Positions 42,074 to 44,131 of a DNA stretch of 44,131 bases are shown piece by piece (positions within the stretch are counted from its first letter, which is position 1; each line of letters opens with the position of its first letter). The stretch is from Candidatus Peregrinibacteria bacterium CG_4_9_14_0_2_um_filter_41_14. Lineage in GTDB: Bacteria; Patescibacteriota; Gracilibacteria; UBA1369; UM-FILTER-41-14. Below the pieces are notes generated by a model. It did not search any database. It was not told the DNA's origin and worked only from the letters and a program-made list of their open reading frames with translations. The translations under genes were made by a program, and so were the position numbers. The stretch is taken from contig PFRW01000051.1 in assembly GCA_002788755.1 (NCBI GenBank), positions 1 through 44,131 on the forward strand, given 5' to 3'.

Positions 42074-43690
42074 TTATTCTGCCAGCCGAATTACATCTTT
42101 TAAACTGATAATTAAAATTAATAAAATCAAAAAGACAAACCCGACCAAATGAATAATTGATTCAACCCGCGGATGAAGCTTTTTGCCGCCTCTAAACACC
42201 TCAATAACTACAAACAAAATGCGTCCACCATCTAACGCCGGAATTGGCAAAACATTAATAACCGCCAAACTCAACGAAATAAGCGCCACTAACCAAATCA
42301 ACGACTCTTTATCATACCGCAAAAACTGCGTTGTAATTTGTGTAACCGCTACCGGTCCGCCTACTTCATCCGGAACTTCAAACTTGGTAAAAATTCTTGC
42401 CACTACCGAACCAAAACTTTTCACAGTTGTCTTCCCTAATCGATAAGACTCTGTGACAGCAACAAAAGGCGCCACAGGCCAAGGTGCCTGCAATTTTTTC
42501 GCCGTAATAATCGATCCCAACAAAGGCGACATCACAATCTTATTTACAATTGGCCGGATCATAATCACTTCATCCAAAAAGACACCAATTCGCCCATTAT
42601 CTTTTTCTAAAATTTGGATTTCTTGCGGCACGCCCTCTACTAACAATTTTAACGTAATCGGTGCCGCCAACTCATTCAAAGTTTGGCTAGCCTGCATTGC
42701 CGATGTTACTTTTATATTATTTACAGCTACCAAAATTCCTGCTTTAGGAACCAAATTTTTGGCCGCGGGACTGCCCTCTAAAACATCACTAATAACAACA
42801 CTGTGCTCATTACTTGCCTGTACCTTTAACTCAACAACATTGCCGCCTCTATATACAAGAATCCGATTCACATCGATCAAACTTGCATTTGCCAAATCTT
42901 CAGCATTAAAAACCGGCCGCTCATTAATCCGCAAAATTACATCACCAACCGCCAAATCATAATTATTTGTTACATCCAACTCTAACACTTTAGGTCGCAA
43001 CAAATTTGCCGGCGAATACATATTAGCACCAAAAGTCGTAACTGTTCCGGCAGCAAACACATGCGCCTGCACCGTTTGCCCATCCGGATTTTTAAAGACA
43101 AACTCATGATCCTGCGGAAGTGGCGCCGTCAACAACTCAGACAATTCCACATAAGTCTCCGGAGCCTGTTTATCGATTTCAACTAAACGAGCCAACTTTT
43201 GAATACCAGCTTTATCGGCCTCAGAACCAACAGCCACCGACTTCACTACCAAGTTTGGCACATGTAAAATTTCACTATTTTCCAGCTTATCCCTAAAATC
43301 ATCCAAATCCCCAATAATTGGATCCATCCCAAACCCAATACCAATTGTTAGCAACACAATCGCCACCAACAAATTCATCACCACCCCCGCCAACAAAATC
43401 TCAATCCGTTGCCAAGGTGTCTTACTCGCAAAACTATGTTTCGACTGCAAAATCCCCCCATCCGTTTCATCTTCCCCATAAAGCTGCACATAACCACCAA
43501 ACGGAATAATATTTAATGAATAAACCGTATCCCCCACTTTCTTCTTAATTAACTTGGGACCAAAGCCAATTCCAAACGCTTCCACCTTCACACCATTCTT
43601 TTTGGCCATCAAAAAATGTCCCAACTCATGAATAAAAATCAGAAACCCCAGAATTAAAATTGCGAATATAATTGCGAGCCATAAAGGCAT
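42074..43690 (-). CDS. rseP: RseP-type intramembrane zinc protease (M50, site-2 protease)
   Basis: Cuts transmembrane proteins, classically anti-sigma factors. From the ATG at 43690 the 538 residues begin MPLWLAIIFAILILGFLIFIHELGH, with the zinc HExxH in the first helix. The conserved GFGPKL and LNIIPFGGYVQLYGED, a second helix, and a long periplasmic-type region follow. That region has at least two PDZ-like units (VVKSVAVGSEADKAGIQ; YDLAVGDVILRINERPV; a third similar stretch around VISDVLEGSPAAKNLVPKAGILVAVNN). The C-terminal helices carry NVLPIPALDGGRILF (LDG zinc Asp). The protein is longer than most homologues because of the extra PDZ-like stretch. The longer frame to 43765 adds unsupported sequence. 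Confidence 0.93.
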   Translation of the reverse strand: MPLWLAIIFAILILGFLIFIHELGHFLMAKKNGVKVEAFGIGFGPKLIKKKVGDTVYSLNIIPFGGYVQLYGEDETDGGILQSKHSFASKTPWQRIEILLAGVVMNLLVAIVLLTIGIGFGMDPIIGDLDDFRDKLENSEILHVPNLVVKSVAVGSEADKAGIQKLARLVEIDKQAPETYVELSELLTAPLPQDHEFVFKNPDGQTVQAHVFAAGTVTTFGANMYSPANLLRPKVLELDVTNNYDLAVGDVILRINERPVFNAEDLANASLIDVNRILVYRGGNVVELKVQASNEHSVVISDVLEGSPAAKNLVPKAGILVAVNNIKVTSAMQASQTLNELAAPITLKLLVEGVPQEIQILEKDNGRIGVFLDEVIMIRPIVNKIVMSPLLGSIITAKKLQAPWPVAPFVAVTESYRLGKTTVKSFGSVVARIFTKFEVPDEVGGPVAVTQITTQFLRYDKESLIWLVALISLSLAVINVLPIPALDGGRILFVVIEVFRGGKKLHPRVESIIHLVGFVFLILLILIISLKDVIRLAE

Positions 43691-43717
43691 GATAAAAATT
43701 TTAAATAAAGCTAAGAT

Positions 43718-43746
43718 ACAATAAGGGAAACTATGGGAGTTTGCAA
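43718..43746 (-). promoter_or_regulatory. Candidate rseP promoter
   Basis: Minus strand: TTGCAA (43746-43741), 17 bases, TATTGT (43723-43718), about 20 bases from start site to ATG. This supports the 43690 start. Confidence 0.45.
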
Positions 43747-43838
43747 CTTTGGTAATAATTCCCAAAAAACTAACTAAGAATTACACAACAGAACCGCAAA
43801 TATAGGAAATCTGTTCCCGGGACAACACTAAAGATCAA

Positions 43839-44131
43839 CTACTTTTTAGTATGATGTCTTGCTTGTTGATATGCAGCCATAACTAATGCGACTAAAACCG
43901 CAAACCCAATCTCTGTGCCAATTGATTCCGGTGTTGTGGGACTGACACCAACAACCGCACAACCTTCCTTGGGCTGTTCTGGTGATGGTGATGTAGGAAA
44001 TCCAGGATCACCAACTACATCCGGCTCGACAGTAGAATCGCCACCCGTGTCTGGTGGCGTAACATTGCCTGTATCACTACCAAGTCCCGTATCGGACCCA
44101 GGCGTTGTTGGACAAATATGAGGATTTGGCG
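43839..44131 (-). CDS. 3' end of a Pro/Thr-rich surface protein with C-terminal membrane anchor (partial)
   Basis: An open frame enters from the right edge and stops with TAG at 43839. The visible 97 residues are rich in Pro, Thr, Gly, Ser and Asp (PTTPGSDTGLGSDTG, PDTGGDSTVEPDV), followed by a hydrophobic helix (EIGFAVLVALVMAAY) and a basic tail (QQARHHTKK). This wall-spanner, helix, basic-tail layout is that of a C-terminally anchored surface protein. A clean LPxTG is not seen; TTPESIG stands at that place. The opposite-strand frame is also open but has no such structure. Confidence 0.65.
   Translation of the reverse strand, partial: PNPHICPTTPGSDTGLGSDTGNVTPPDTGGDSTVEPDVVGDPGFPTSPSPEQPKEGCAVVGVSPTTPESIGTEIGFAVLVALVMAAYQQARHHTKK

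Noticed and set aside
43915-44121. Plus-strand 68-aa open frame rich in Ser/Pro/Gly/Val
   Set aside because: It mirrors the Pro/Thr/Asp-rich minus-strand frame, which alone has a membrane helix, a basic tail and a stop in a sensible place.
1-44131. CRISPR array, insertion sequences or prophage genes
   Set aside because: No regularly spaced repeats, transposase or integrase motifs, or terminal inverted repeats were found on either strand.

Overview
This window looks like part of a bacterial chromosome, most likely from a member of the Patescibacteria (Candidate Phyla Radiation, CPR). The reasons are a MurE with a shortened N-terminus, a free-standing riboflavin kinase, archaeal-type TIM and FAD synthetase, very large unrecognised proteins and very tight gene packing. 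The class cannot be fixed from sequence alone; a Peregrinibacteria-like or ABY1-like lineage is a guess. The code is the standard bacterial one: TGA acts as a stop and glycines use GGN. No tRNA, rRNA, CRISPR array, insertion sequence or prophage is visible. No gene-free gap exceeds 300 bases; the longest is 14572-14808, which holds a large hairpin.

Layout. (1) 1-5462, minus strand: one compact operon tpiA > hpf > ribK > murE > truB > wecA-like > dnaG (dnaG runs off the left edge). (2) 5465-13590, plus strand: an accessory cluster with its own promoter. It holds a 1603-aa protein of unknown function, a 75-aa membrane-anchored peptide and a 969-aa secreted cysteine-rich repeat protein, and it ends in a clear intrinsic terminator. 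(3) 13615-14571: holA. (4) 14809-20694, minus: an ECF-type sigma factor broken by a frame change, overlapping the start of a 1773-aa membrane-anchored alpha-2-macroglobulin (A2M) homologue. The A2M has a bacterial intein-like (BIL/HINT) self-processing domain at its bait-region position. (5) 20753-25188: glutamine synthetase, a TrmB-type regulator with a palindromic operator, MsrA with an unusual N-terminal extension, and a PLP aminotransferase. (6) 25217-28067, minus: a lone 364-aa gene behind a near-consensus promoter, then gatA and gatC. (7) 28152-30575, plus: small membrane protein > ribL-like FAD synthetase > ftsX > recO. (8) 30550-33858, minus: a membrane coiled-coil protein and bifunctional Rel. 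(9) 33996-39256: pepA, a small DUF3006-like gene, rplY (minus), then an orphan coiled-coil protein > asparaginase > ybaB > mltG. (10) 39260-43690, minus: rseP, dnaA and a FecR-domain surface protein. The right edge holds the 3' end of a Pro/Thr-rich surface protein with a C-terminal membrane anchor.

How the parts fit. Most genes are housekeeping: peptidoglycan and surface glycan (murE, wecA-like, mltG, ftsX), replication and repair (dnaG, holA, dnaA, recO), translation and stress (truB, hpf, rel, gatCA, rplY), and flavin synthesis split between a bacterial-type kinase and an archaeal-type adenylyltransferase. The most unusual locus is sigma/A2M-BIL. A sigma factor is translationally coupled to a single-pass protein with a short cytoplasmic segment and an extracellular A2M body. 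The thioester motif appears to be missing, and a self-cleaving HINT domain sits where proteases would normally cut. I infer an envelope sensor or defence device, possibly signalling inward through the cytoplasmic segment.

Base composition. Sampled + strand sequence is strongly C over G and A over T whichever strand carries the gene. This suggests that replication crosses the window from right to left, with the origin beyond the right (dnaA) side. Plus-strand proteins are therefore rich in Asn/Thr/Gln/Lys, and minus-strand proteins in Val/Gly/Asp/Glu.
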